Source of the DNA: Microbacterium karelineae
GTDB taxonomy: Bacteria > Actinomycetota > Actinomycetes > Actinomycetales > Microbacteriaceae
DNA length: 64,000 bases
Assembly (NCBI RefSeq): GCF_009745985.1
Contig: NZ_WFIX01000175.1
Span: 62,001 to 126,000 of the forward strand
Direction: 5' to 3'
Part shown: piece after piece, positions 11,155 to 18,757 of the stretch
Layout of the letters: each line of letters opens with the position of its first letter
How positions within the stretch are numbered: position 1 is the first letter of the stretch
Made by a program: the position numbers and the translations under genes
Notes under the pieces: generated by a model
Seen by the model: the letters and a program-made list of their open reading frames with translations, nothing else
The model's database searches: none
Told to the model about the DNA's origin: nothing

Positions 11155-12156
11155 ATGACCGCCGATCACGAGATCCATGACACCGACGACCTGATCCCGC
11201 TGCAGCCGGATCGCAACATCGCCCTCGAGCTCGTGCGTGCGACGGAGGCCGCCGCGATCCGCTCCGTGCCGTTCATCGGGCGGGGTCAGAAGGAGCTCGC
11301 CGACGGCGCAGCCGTGGACGGGATGCGCGCCTTCCTCTCGACGGTCGAGTTCGACGGGGTCATCGTCATCGGCGAGGGCGAGAAGGACAACGCGCCGATG
11401 CTGTTCAACGGCGAGCACGTCGGCACGGGGCGCGGGCGCTCCTACGACATCGCGGTGGATCCGATCGACGGCACGACGCTGACGGCGGAGGGCCGCAACA
11501 ACGCCCTGTCGGTGATCGCGATGTCCGATCGCGGCACGATGCTCGACGCGTCGAGCGTGTTCTACATGGACAAGATCGTGACGGGGCCCGCGGGCGTCGG
11601 CGTCGTCGACATCCGCAGGCCGGTCCAGGAGAACATCGCGCTGCTCGCGAAGGAGCTCGGGAAGCCGATCGAGGAGATGGTCGTCTCGGTCCTCAACAGG
11701 CCGCGGCACGAGCAGCTGATCGCGGACATCCGTGCGACGGGCGCGGGGACGCGGCTCATGAGCGACGGCGATGTCGCGGGCGGGATCAACGCGGCGCGTC
11801 ATGGCGCACCGACCGACATGTGCGTGGGCGTCGGCGGCAGCCCCGAGGGCATCGTCACGGCGTGTGCGATCAAGGCGCTCGGCGGACACATCCAGGGCCG
11901 CATGTGGCCGCGTGATGACGACGAGCACCAGCGGGGCGTCGACGCGGGCCTGCCGATGGGCGAGGTTCTCGAGGCCGAGGACATGGTCACGGGCAGCAAC
12001 ACGATCTTCGTCGCGACGGGTGTGACGGATGGCGCGCTCGTCGCGGGGGTGAAGCGTCAGGGCGGGTATCTCTACACCGAGAGCGTCGTCCTCCGCGGGC
12101 ATTCGGGCACGCTGCGGCGCATCTCGAGCGACCACCTCGAGTCGAAGTGGCTCTGA
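11155..12156 (+). CDS. glpX: Class II fructose-1,6-bisphosphatase
   Basis: Gluconeogenic phosphatase of the GlpX type, the usual actinobacterial form. 333 residues; metal-binding VIGEGEKDNAPM near 82-93 and AVDPIDGTT near 102-110. A TACTGT -10-like motif lies seven bases before the ATG with no ribosome site, suggesting a leaderless transcript. The upstream 10917-11154 gap holds the back-to-back promoters of this gene and the XRE regulator. Confidence 0.96.
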   Translation: MTADHEIHDTDDLIPLQPDRNIALELVRATEAAAIRSVPFIGRGQKELADGAAVDGMRAFLSTVEFDGVIVIGEGEKDNAPMLFNGEHVGTGRGRSYDIAVDPIDGTTLTAEGRNNALSVIAMSDRGTMLDASSVFYMDKIVTGPAGVGVVDIRRPVQENIALLAKELGKPIEEMVVSVLNRPRHEQLIADIRATGAGTRLMSDGDVAGGINAARHGAPTDMCVGVGGSPEGIVTACAIKALGGHIQGRMWPRDDDEHQRGVDAGLPMGEVLEAEDMVTGSNTIFVATGVTDGALVAGVKRQGGYLYTESVVLRGHSGTLRRISSDHLESKWL

Positions 12157-12247
12157 CGCGGCGGAGCGTTCTGCGCGCCGCGGCGCGCGAGGTTCACGAG
12201 TCGATCACGGTCCGGGAACACGCCGCTTGCCGTGACATAATCACCGC

Positions 12248-12448
12248 ATGAGCGAGCAGTCGGAGAAGTCACCGTCGGCAGGAGCGCGCGCCGTCGTCGC
12301 CGACGCGCAGGATCCTGCCCGGCGCCCCGATGTGCTCTTCCGTGTACGGCGTCCCGCTGGCACGGAGCCGAGCGTCTGGTGGTCGATCGGCGGCTTCGTC
12401 GTCGTGTCCGCGGGCGTGCTCGCCGCTCTCAATCTGCTGCCGGGCTGA
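12248..12448 (+). CDS. Small single-pass membrane protein
   Basis: 66 residues: charged N-terminus, then one hydrophobic helix (SIGGFVVVSAGVLAALNLL, about 46-64). A CATAAT -10-like box ends six bases before the ATG, fitting a leaderless start. The last 20 bases overlap the end of convergent rmuC. No known family recognised; the promoter and composition support a real gene. Confidence 0.6.
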   Translation: MSEQSEKSPSAGARAVVADAQDPARRPDVLFRVRRPAGTEPSVWWSIGGFVVVSAGVLAALNLLPG

Positions 12449-13685
12449 TCACCTCCTGGTCGACTGCGTTCGCAGTCTCGTCGTTCGGTGATCCGGGCAG
12501 CAGTTCGGGCGCGGACACGCGCCGCACGGATGCCTCGATCGGGGCGGGCGCGGCGGTCTGCTCGAGCTTCGAGGCGTCGATCCCGGGGAACTTGCGCGCG
12601 GTGACGAGCACACGCGATTCGAGGGATCCGACGAGGCCGTTGTAGGCGTCGACGGTGCGCTCGATCGCCCGTCGCATGCCCTGTGCATGCCCGGCGAGGG
12701 CGCCGAGTCGGTCGTAGAGCTGATTTCCGAGGTCGAAGAGGGCCTTCGCCTCCTGAGAGACCTCCTGCTGTGTCCAGGCGTAGGCGACGGTCTTCAGGAC
12801 CGCCCAGAGGTTGACGGGCGAGGCGAGCGCGACGCGTTTGCCGAACGCGTATTCGAGCAGCGACGGATCCTGGGCGAGGGCGGTCGAGAGGATCGATTCG
12901 CTCGGGATGAAGCAGATGACGAACTCGGGGCTCGCATCGAGACCCGACCAGTAGGACTTCTTCGCCAGCGTGTCGACGTGTGCACGGACGGCCTTGACGT
13001 GCCTCTGCAGGAGGTCGATGCGCCGCGCGGCGTCGTCGCCGATGGCAGTCTCTGGGATCGCCGAGGCGTCGAGGAACGCCGCCAGCGGCACCTTCGCGTC
13101 GATGGCGATGGACGTGCCGCCCGGGAGGTGCACGAGCATGTCGGGGCGGCCGCCGCCGGCGTCCGACGAGATCGACGACTGCTCGTCGAAGTCGACGCGC
13201 GCGACGAGCCCCTCCGACTCGACGATGCGCCGCAGCTGCGTCTCGCCCCACACGCCGCGCGCCTGGTTCGACCGGAGCGCGCCCGCGAGCGACTCGGTCG
13301 TCGCGCGGAGCTGCTCGTCGAGCGCGTGGGCGCTGCGCAGCTGCTCTGCCACCTGCCCGAACTGCTCCTGACGCTCACGCTGCATCTCGTCGACGCGCTG
13401 CTGCATGCGATGCAGCGTCTCGCGCACGGGGGAGAGGGCCTCGAGCACGGCGCTTTCGCGCTGGGCCCGCAGCGCCTGATCCTGGCGCTCGACCCGCTCT
13501 CGGTCGATCGCCGCCTGCGTCTGCCGCTCCTGGCGGTCGAGCGCCTCGCGCGCGCCGCGGGCCTCGGCCTCGGCGCGCGCGAGATCGGCGTGCAGGGAGG
13601 CACTGCGCGATGCGCGCGCGAACCAGCCGGTCCCCGCCCCGGCTGCGAGGGCGATGATCACGACGACGATCCAGATGAGGTCCAT
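12429..13685 (-). CDS. rmuC: DNA recombination protein RmuC
   Basis: 418 residues. N-terminal membrane anchor (about 4-22), long coiled coil (about 30-135), then the RmuC nuclease-like domain with GVWGETQLRRIVESEGL, DMLVHLPGGTSIAIDAKVPL and SPEFVICFIPSESI. RmuC limits inversions at inverted repeats and degrades crosslinked DNA-protein products. It is convergent with the small membrane protein and back-to-back with ychF. Confidence 0.95.
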   Translation of the reverse strand: MDLIWIVVVIIALAAGAGTGWFARASRSASLHADLARAEAEARGAREALDRQERQTQAAIDRERVERQDQALRAQRESAVLEALSPVRETLHRMQQRVDEMQRERQEQFGQVAEQLRSAHALDEQLRATTESLAGALRSNQARGVWGETQLRRIVESEGLVARVDFDEQSSISSDAGGGRPDMLVHLPGGTSIAIDAKVPLAAFLDASAIPETAIGDDAARRIDLLQRHVKAVRAHVDTLAKKSYWSGLDASPEFVICFIPSESILSTALAQDPSLLEYAFGKRVALASPVNLWAVLKTVAYAWTQQEVSQEAKALFDLGNQLYDRLGALAGHAQGMRRAIERTVDAYNGLVGSLESRVLVTARKFPGIDASKLEQTAAPAPIEASVRRVSAPELLPGSPNDETANAVDQEVISPAAD

Positions 13686-13759
13686 GGATCCAGTCTCGAT
13701 GGGACCTCTGACATTCGAACATCAGGTCGGGCGAGCTCGCCCGCGTAGACTGCTCTCCC

Positions 13760-14833
13760 GTGGCTCTGACTATCGGCATCGTGGGACTGCCCAATGTGGG
13801 CAAGTCGACCCTCTTCAACGCTCTGACCAAGAACACCGTGCTCGCGGCGAACTATCCGTTCGCGACGATCGAGCCGAACGTCGGCGTCGTCGAGCTGCCG
13901 GATCCGCGCCTCGATCGACTCTCGGAGATCTTCGGATCCCAGAAGATCCTCCCGGCGCCCGTGTCCTTCGTCGACATCGCCGGCATCGTGCGCGGCGCGA
14001 GCGAGGGCGAGGGCCTCGGCAACCAGTTCCTCGCGAACATCCGCGAGGCGGACGCGATCGCGCAGGTCGTGCGCGGCTTCACGGACGGCGACGTCACGCA
14101 CGTCGACGGCAAGGTGGATCCCGCCGGCGACATGGACACGATCAACACCGAGCTCATGATCGCCGACATGCAGACGCTCGAGAAGGCGATCCCGCGCGTC
14201 GAGAAGGAAGTCAAGGGCAAGAAGGCCGACCCGGCCATCCTCGACGCGGCCAAGGAGGCGCTCGCGATCCTCGAGTCGGGCAGGACGCTGTTCCAGGCGG
14301 GCTTCGACACGACGCAGGTGCGCGAGCTCGGGCTGCTCACGGCGAAGCCGACCCTGTTCGTCTTCAACGTCGACGAGGGCGTCCTGACCGACGAGGCGCG
14401 CATGGCCGAGCTCGCGGCGCTCGTGGCGCCCGCGAAGGCCGTATTCCTCGACGCGAAGGTCGAGTCGGAGCTCATCGGCCTCGACGCCGATGAGGCGCTC
14501 GAGCTGCTGCAGTCGCTCGGCCAGGAGGAGTCGGGCCTCGACCAGCTCGCCCGGATCGGCTTCGAGACCCTGGGCCTGCAGACCTACCTCACGGCGGGGC
14601 CGAAGGAGGCGCGCGCCTGGACGATCCGCAAGGGCTGGACCGCGCCGCAGGCCGCAGGCGTGATCCACACGGACTTCGAGCGCGGCTTCATCAAGGCCGA
14701 GATCGTGTCATACGCCGACCTCGACCAGTACGGATCCATGGCCGACGCGAAGGCCGCCGGCAAGGTCCGCATGGAGGGCAAGGACTACGTCATGGCCGAT
14801 GGAGACGTGGTGGAGTTCCGCTTCAACGTGTGA
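13760..14833 (+). CDS. ychF: Redox-regulated ATPase YchF (OLA1 family)
   Basis: Universal ribosome-associated P-loop ATPase, 357 residues. G1 is GLPNVGKST (8-16), G3 DIAG; the G4 position reads NVDE in place of NKxD, which gives ATP rather than GTP preference. A C-terminal TGS domain ends VVEFRFNV. GTG start with TAGACT eight bases before it. The last 25 bases of this gene recur eight more times downstream, ending each module of the island that begins at its stop codon; the gene itself is intact. Confidence 0.98.
   Translation: MALTIGIVGLPNVGKSTLFNALTKNTVLAANYPFATIEPNVGVVELPDPRLDRLSEIFGSQKILPAPVSFVDIAGIVRGASEGEGLGNQFLANIREADAIAQVVRGFTDGDVTHVDGKVDPAGDMDTINTELMIADMQTLEKAIPRVEKEVKGKKADPAILDAAKEALAILESGRTLFQAGFDTTQVRELGLLTAKPTLFVFNVDEGVLTDEARMAELAALVAPAKAVFLDAKVESELIGLDADEALELLQSLGQEESGLDQLARIGFETLGLQTYLTAGPKEARAWTIRKGWTAPQAAGVIHTDFERGFIKAEIVSYADLDQYGSMADAKAAGKVRMEGKDYVMADGDVVEFRFNV
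14809..14833 (+). repeat. Island site 0: native ychF 3' end
   Basis: The last eight codons of ychF plus the stop (VEFRFNV region). This is the reference copy for eight further copies at 15992, 16734, 17514, 18645, 19322, 20361, 22769 and 26556. Unlike most of those copies, it lacks the upstream arm related to GGTTGGTCCGTGCCGGAAC; ychF coding sequence is there instead. It therefore looks like the original target (attB-like) site. Confidence 0.8.
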
Positions 14834-14841
14834 CGCTAGTC

Positions 14842-14854
14842 GTACCCTGGGTAC
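14842..14854 (+). promoter_or_regulatory. Palindromic operator/-10 of mntA
   Basis: GTACCC-T-GGGTAC is a perfect 13-bp palindrome that ends next to the mntA ATG. It contains the -10-like TACCCT six bases before the ATG. A repressor here would block the promoter directly, as expected for an autoregulated toxin-antitoxin operon. Confidence 0.5.
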
Positions 14855-15184
14855 ATGGAAGCTCGGGTTGTTACTTCAGAGGCGCGTGCGCTGCGTGCGC
14901 TCCTCGACGAGCACGCCGACGAGTTCCATGCGCTGCTCGCGAAGTACGGGGCGGCGAACCCGCGCCTCTTCGGGTCCGTCGCTCGAGGTGATGCGCACGC
15001 GGGCAGTGACATCGACATCCTGGTCGAGATGGATCCCGCTGAGGGGAACGTCCTGATGCGAGCGTCGGGGCTCTTGGAAGAGACGCGACAGCTCTTCGGG
15101 CGTGATGACGTGGACGTCTTCCCGGTTCAGCTGCTGAAAGAGCCGGTGTCGCGTACCGCACTCGCGGAAGCCGTTGCGCTGTGA
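14855..15184 (+). CDS. mntA: MntA-type nucleotidyltransferase antitoxin
   Basis: 109 residues. Minimal nucleotidyltransferase: GS at 40-41 followed by RGDAHAGSDIDILVE, with metal-binding D52 and D54. In MntA/HepT systems this antitoxin adds AMP units to the HEPN toxin and silences it. It begins 21 bases after the ychF stop and overlaps hepT by GTGA, giving a coupled operon mntA-hepT-HIT gene. It is the first gene of the island. Confidence 0.9.
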   Translation: MEARVVTSEARALRALLDEHADEFHALLAKYGAANPRLFGSVARGDAHAGSDIDILVEMDPAEGNVLMRASGLLEETRQLFGRDDVDVFPVQLLKEPVSRTALAEAVAL

Positions 15185-15525
15185 GCCGCGAACCGGCGAA
15201 GCGTGTTGCGGACATCCTCGGTGCGATCGCGAAGTGCGAGCGGTACGTTCGCGCATTGGATGGCGATCGCGGTCTCGCTGAGATGGCTGAAGACGCCATC
15301 GAGCACAACCTTCAGATCATCGGCGAGGCCGCGAATCACCTTCCTGCCCTGATCATCGACGAGCACCCGGAGATCGCCTGGCCGCAGATCCGTGGGTTCC
15401 GGAACATCCTCGTGCACCAGTACTTCGGTGTCGACGCTGACGTGGTGCGCGACGTGGTCGACACCCATCTTCCTCCCCTCGCCGAGGCGCTGCGACAATA
15501 CGCCGACGGGGAATACGGCCGATGA
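15181..15525 (+). CDS. hepT: HepT-type HEPN ribonuclease toxin
   Basis: 114 residues, all-helical HEPN domain (DUF86 type). The active-site motif RNILVHQY is intact: R74, H79 and Y81, the R-x4-H-x-Y pattern in which the tyrosine is the AMP acceptor of known HepT proteins. GTG start overlaps mntA; its stop overlaps the next ATG (ATGA). Expected to cut RNA, such as tRNA, when unmodified. Confidence 0.9.
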   Translation: MSREPAKRVADILGAIAKCERYVRALDGDRGLAEMAEDAIEHNLQIIGEAANHLPALIIDEHPEIAWPQIRGFRNILVHQYFGVDADVVRDVVDTHLPPLAEALRQYADGEYGR

Positions 15526-16016
15526 CCGATTGGCGTGAGGATCGCGTCGCGGCAGCGTTGGCAGGGGACAACCCCATGGTGCTCGCCGAGCTCGACGCCG
15601 CGTTCGCCGTGATCGGCGACGTTCAGTGGCTCCCGGGGTACTCGCTCGCATTGACGAAGGTGCCGGGCGTCGACCGCCTGGGTGATCTGCCGCGCGCGGA
15701 GAGGATCCGCTACCTCGCGGACGTCGACCTGGTCGCCACGGCAGTCGAGAACGTCTGCCGGCGTCGCGACGACGCGTTCCGACGCGTCAACGTCGAGATC
15801 CTCGGGAACCATGATGCGTTCCTTCACGCGCACGTCTGGCCGCGGTACGAGTGGGAGCCGCCTGACCTCGTCACGAAACCTGTGTGGCTGTACTCGTCCG
15901 ACCACTGGACGGATTCGTGTTTCGCGCTGCGGCGCGACCACGAAGACCTGCGTGCCGACTTGGAGGCAGAGGTTATTCGGTTACGGGATGCGGTCGAATT
16001 CCGGTTCGGTGTGTGA
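15522..16016 (+). CDS. HIT-like hydrolase, third gene of the mntA-hepT operon
   Basis: 164 residues. Similar to actinobacterial HIT/diadenosine tetraphosphate hydrolase-like proteins: ILGNHDAFLHAHVWPRYEWEP contains H102-A-H104-V-W, a histidine triad in which the third His is Trp; the middle catalytic His is kept. ATGA overlap with hepT. Its last residues (VEFRFGV) and stop codon come from the repeated ychF-type site, so the C-terminus is borrowed. HIT enzymes hydrolyse AMP linked to other groups; a role in removing AMP from HepT is an attractive inference, untested. Confidence 0.7.
   Translation: MTDWREDRVAAALAGDNPMVLAELDAAFAVIGDVQWLPGYSLALTKVPGVDRLGDLPRAERIRYLADVDLVATAVENVCRRRDDAFRRVNVEILGNHDAFLHAHVWPRYEWEPPDLVTKPVWLYSSDHWTDSCFALRRDHEDLRADLEAEVIRLRDAVEFRFGV
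15992..16016 (+). repeat. Island site 1
   Basis: Copy of the ychF 3' end, the most diverged (TTCGGTGTGTGA in place of TTCAACGTGTGA). It is read in the same frame as ychF and supplies the end of the HIT gene. No upstream arm is recognisable. Confidence 0.7.
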
Positions 16017-16164
16017 GCTGAGCTGACCCTGCGGGCCCCGCCGATCTTCGTGATCGGTGAGGCCTCGTCGTCTCCTACAGGTGTTCCTGCTTCGGGATGT
16101 GAGGGCAACTCGGTCATAGGGCCCGGGAGATTTCGGCGTCGACGAGTTCCGTACGGCGGGTCTC

Positions 16165-16712
16165 ATGACGCAATCGGTCTCACCAGTCCTTCGAACCCTC
16201 TGTCCGGAGGCTGCCGGGTATGTGCAACAGGCGTTCGCCTCGAACATCGACATGCAGCGACAGGGTGATGGGGTCTGGTGACGACGCTCGACGATGCGGA
16301 ACAGTACGTATCCCGTCTGCTCTCGGCCGGATCCACGCAATTGCCGTGGGCGATCTGCATCGACGATCGCCTTGTCGGTCTCGTGAACATCGGCGTCGGT
16401 GAGGCGAACCGAAACGGGTGGTTCTCATATTGGATGCACGCGGATGGGCGTGGTCGGCGATGGACATCGTGTGCCGCCGCGACGGTCGCCAATTGGGCGC
16501 TCGACGGCGGTGGACTGGAACGGCTGGAACTCGGGCATCGCACGAACAATCCCGCTTCGGAGGCTGTGGCCCATGCCGCTGGCTTCGTCCGCGAAGGGAC
16601 CGAACGCGGCAAGTTCCTGATCGCCGGCGACCGCATCGACGTCGCGACGTACGGTCGACTAGGTTCCGATCCGATCCCCGACACTGACGTGCTACCGATG
16701 TCTACTGCGTGA
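16165..16712 (+). pseudogene. GNAT acetyltransferase, frameshifted
   Basis: RimJ/RimL-like N-acetyltransferase in two frames. The N-terminal part reads from the ATG at 16165 (SPVLRTLCPEAAGYVQQAFA, then SNIDMQRQGD) and stops at 16281; the rest reads from about 16278 (VTTLDDAEQYVSRLL to VATYGRLGSDP). The two halves join as a normal GNAT N-terminus at about 16268-16278, so a single-base-scale shift broke the gene. Downstream acetyl-CoA-site region (HADGRGRRWTSCAAATVANWAL) and a C-terminus typical of the family are intact. A sequencing error is an alternative. Confidence 0.7.
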
Positions 16713-16733
16713 GGTTGGTCCGTGCCGGAACTT

Positions 16734-16758
16734 GGTGGAGTTCCGCTTCAACGTGTGA
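16734..16758 (+). repeat. Island site 2
   Basis: Copy identical to the ychF 25-base end. Upstream is the arm GGTTGGTCCGTGCCGGAAC (16713-16731), giving an inverted pair CGGAAC-N8-GTTCCG (16726-16745). The same 19-base arm occurs unchanged at site 8. Confidence 0.85.
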
Positions 16759-16815
16759 TCACGCCCACCCCGGATGCCGGGCGTGCTCCTGCCGAAGGGC
16801 GGCTAGCCTGACCTG

Positions 16816-17469
16816 ATGGCTTCCTCGCTTGGCATCGTGCGTGACCTTATTCGTACGCATTCCGTGGTCGCGATCGTGAGTGACCTGGACGGCGTGCTTC
16901 GCGTGTTCGACGACGCACTGTGGGTGGAACTCGACGTCAGTCTCGGATTGGTTTCGGGTGCCTCGCTGGGTGCAGTCCTCGGAAACCCTCTGCTTCGCGA
17001 TGTCGTGCGAGGCCGAGCGTCCTTTGCGGAGTGGCGGTCGGCGGCGGTGTCGTCGCTTGTGGACGCCGGCGCGGACCCTTCGGCGGCTGAGCACGCGGTG
17101 GAGCGTTGGGCAGAGACGCCTGGGCGAGTCGATGAGGCCGTGCGCTCCTTCCTGGTCGATGCCCGAGACCTTGGACTCGAGGTGTTCGTTCTGACGAACG
17201 GCACAGACCGTATTCGCAGCGAGGTCACCGATCTCGGGGTGAAGAACGTTCTGGGCGAGGGTTTAGAACGATTGCTGAGTTCGCACGAGATCGGGTTCGC
17301 GAAGCCAGAGCGAGAGGCCTACGAGATCGCACATGCGCGCATCGTGCAGTTGGTCGGCACCATCGTGGATCCACGGCGCGTAGTGTTCCTCGATGACACG
17401 GCGCGGAACGTGGAAGCTGCGCGAGCGTTCGGGTGGCGTGCTGTCCTGCATCGCTCTGCACGCGCGTAG
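16816..17469 (+). CDS. HAD-superfamily hydrolase
   Basis: 217 residues. HAD motifs in order: SDLDGVLR (motif I, nucleophile Asp near 23), LTNGT (II, near 122), FAKPE (III Lys) and VFLDDTARNV (IV). The small cap lies between motifs I and II. Related to phosphoglycolate phosphatase/haloacid dehalogenase-like phosphatases; substrate unknown. TAGCCT ends six bases before the ATG, suggesting a leaderless transcript. It is the only gene of its module. Confidence 0.88.
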   Translation: MASSLGIVRDLIRTHSVVAIVSDLDGVLRVFDDALWVELDVSLGLVSGASLGAVLGNPLLRDVVRGRASFAEWRSAAVSSLVDAGADPSAAEHAVERWAETPGRVDEAVRSFLVDARDLGLEVFVLTNGTDRIRSEVTDLGVKNVLGEGLERLLSSHEIGFAKPEREAYEIAHARIVQLVGTIVDPRRVVFLDDTARNVEAARAFGWRAVLHRSARA

Positions 17470-17513
17470 ACGCTTCGTCGAACTTGCACAGGGGGAAGTC
17501 TGTGCCGGCACCC

Positions 17514-17538
17514 GGTTGCGTTCCGGTTCAACGTGTGA
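17514..17538 (+). repeat. Island site 3
   Basis: Copy of the ychF 3' end with changes in the left half (GGTTGCGTTCCGG) and an intact right half TTCAACGTGTGA. Upstream TCTGTGCCGGCAC is a diverged arm. It lies 45 bases after the HAD gene stop. Confidence 0.75.
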
Positions 17539-17548
17539 CGCCGAACTC

Positions 17549-17586
17549 TTGACACTTCCTATAACTGGAAGATATCTTCCTGTTCT
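17549..17586 (+). promoter_or_regulatory. Promoter and palindromic operator of the NTase-HEPN pair
   Basis: TTGACA (17549-17554), 18 bases, then TATCTT (17573-17578) as -35/-10. GGAAGATATCTTCC (17567-17580) is a perfect 14-bp palindrome over the -10, and a further CTTCC half-site lies just upstream (17555-17559). The encoded protein has a winged HTH, so autorepression is likely. Confidence 0.65.
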
Positions 17587-18180
17587 GTGAAGACTCTCGC
17601 GCCGCAATTGACGCCGTTCGTGCGTTCCGACGCGGTCGGGGCGATCCTCGCAGAGTTGCTGGGGCATCCCGATCGCGAGTTCTCGCTGTCCGAGGTCGGG
17701 CGTCGGACGGGAGTGAGCGGGCCGGTCGTCCATCGTGAAATCGGTCGGTTGATCGAGAGCGATGTGCTTCGCGATCGCCACGAGGGCCGCAATCGACTGG
17801 TGCGGGCGAACGAGGACCACCCGCTTTTCGGTCTTATGCGCGATCTCATCGCGGCCACGTATGGGCCTGTCCCCGTGCTGCGCGAACTCTTCGACGGCGT
17901 CGACGGTGTCGACGAGGTGTTGATCTATGGTTCGTGGGCCGCGCGCCGCGCGGGGGAGGGCGGGGCGTTTCCGAACGATATCGATGTGCTCGTCATCGGA
18001 TCCGCATCGCGCCGTGCGCTGTCGACGATCGCGACCGAAGCGGGCGGGCGTCTCGACCTGCCTGTGAATGTGACTCGGCTCGGGCGTGTCGATTGGGAAG
18101 CAGAGGAGCCCTCGCCGTTCGTCTCGACGATCAGGTCGCGTCCGATCGTCGATGTGCTGACCGGTGACGTGCATGCCTGA
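17587..18180 (+). CDS. Winged-HTH nucleotidyltransferase antitoxin
   Basis: 197 residues in two domains: an ArsR/MarR-like winged helix (about 15-75; FSLSEVGRRTGVSGPVVHRE) and a nucleotidyltransferase (about 105-190; IYGSWAARR, then NDIDVLVIG with the paired Asp). GTG start right behind a -35/-10 promoter and palindrome. Overlaps the HEPN gene by eight bases. The arrangement is a toxin-antitoxin pair in which the antitoxin is both repressor and presumed nucleotide transferase acting on the toxin. Confidence 0.8.
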   Translation: MKTLAPQLTPFVRSDAVGAILAELLGHPDREFSLSEVGRRTGVSGPVVHREIGRLIESDVLRDRHEGRNRLVRANEDHPLFGLMRDLIAATYGPVPVLRELFDGVDGVDEVLIYGSWAARRAGEGGAFPNDIDVLVIGSASRRALSTIATEAGGRLDLPVNVTRLGRVDWEAEEPSPFVSTIRSRPIVDVLTGDVHA

Positions 18181-18613
18181 CGTGATCGAGCAGATGCTGA
18201 CGAGTCGTCGTCTGGAGCGCATCGAGCCGAATGTCGAGCACTCGCTTGCCGTCGTGCAGATGGCGGAGCGTCATGTCGCCACCGCGAAGGTGCTGGAAGC
18301 GACGGAGGATCACGGGATGGCCTTCACTGCTGCGTATGACGGCGCGCGGAAGGCGCTCACGGCCGTTCTGGCGATCGAGGGGCTGCGCGTGCGCCCGGTG
18401 GGCGGAGCCCACCGGAATACGGGAATCGCCGCTGCCGCATTCGTCGACGATCCATCGTTCGACGAGTTCGATTGGATGCGGCAGGTGCGCAACGCGACAG
18501 AGTATCCGGATCTCGATCGCCCGACGGCGACTGCTCAAGACGTCGCAGAGGCGATCGATGCAGGCGGCGCGATCGTCGCCGCCTGCGCTGTACATGTTCG
18601 GGGACGGGGCTGA
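18173..18613 (+). CDS. HEPN-domain protein, probable toxin
   Basis: 146 residues from the ATG at 18173 (a GTG at 18164 is also in frame). Helical HEPN domain; the catalytic-type motif reads RNATEYP (R106, N107, Y111), with Tyr where RNase HEPNs have His. This variant is frequent in HEPN proteins paired with nucleotidyltransferases; whether it cuts RNA is unclear. Translationally coupled to the upstream antitoxin. Confidence 0.75.
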   Translation: MPDVIEQMLTSRRLERIEPNVEHSLAVVQMAERHVATAKVLEATEDHGMAFTAAYDGARKALTAVLAIEGLRVRPVGGAHRNTGIAAAAFVDDPSFDEFDWMRQVRNATEYPDLDRPTATAQDVAEAIDAGGAIVAACAVHVRGRG

Positions 18614-18644
18614 CGTCGCCAGAGGTGACTCGGCTGCAGAACGC

Positions 18645-18669
18645 GGTGGAGTTCAGGTTCAACGTCTGA
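18645..18669 (+). repeat. Island site 4
   Basis: Copy of the ychF 3' end with TTCAGG for TTCCGC and GTCTGA at the end. The upstream arm is weak. It is followed by TGACGCCG-like bases, as is site 3. Confidence 0.75.
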
Positions 18670-18757
18670 CGCCGCGGTCGCTCGGAGCGAGTGGGAGGCG
18701 CATTCGTTCTGCGATCGTGGATCGAGCCGGTCGGGGCGGTGGCGCTCGTCGGGCGCG

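Noticed and set aside
9946-12135. 729-codon open frame against glpX and the XRE regulator
   Set aside because: Covers three well-supported genes and has no recognisable domain; antisense frame produced by GC-rich codons.
12679-13748. 353-codon plus-strand frame against rmuC
   Set aside because: Shadow of rmuC; Glu/Arg-rich, no domain.
16050-16268. 72-codon plus-strand frame before the GNAT pseudogene
   Set aside because: Out of frame with the recognisable GNAT N-terminus at 16165 and has no similarity of its own.
17555-17570. TATAAC as the -10 of the NTase gene
   Set aside because: Only five bases from the TTGACA; the 18-base-spaced TATCTT fits much better.
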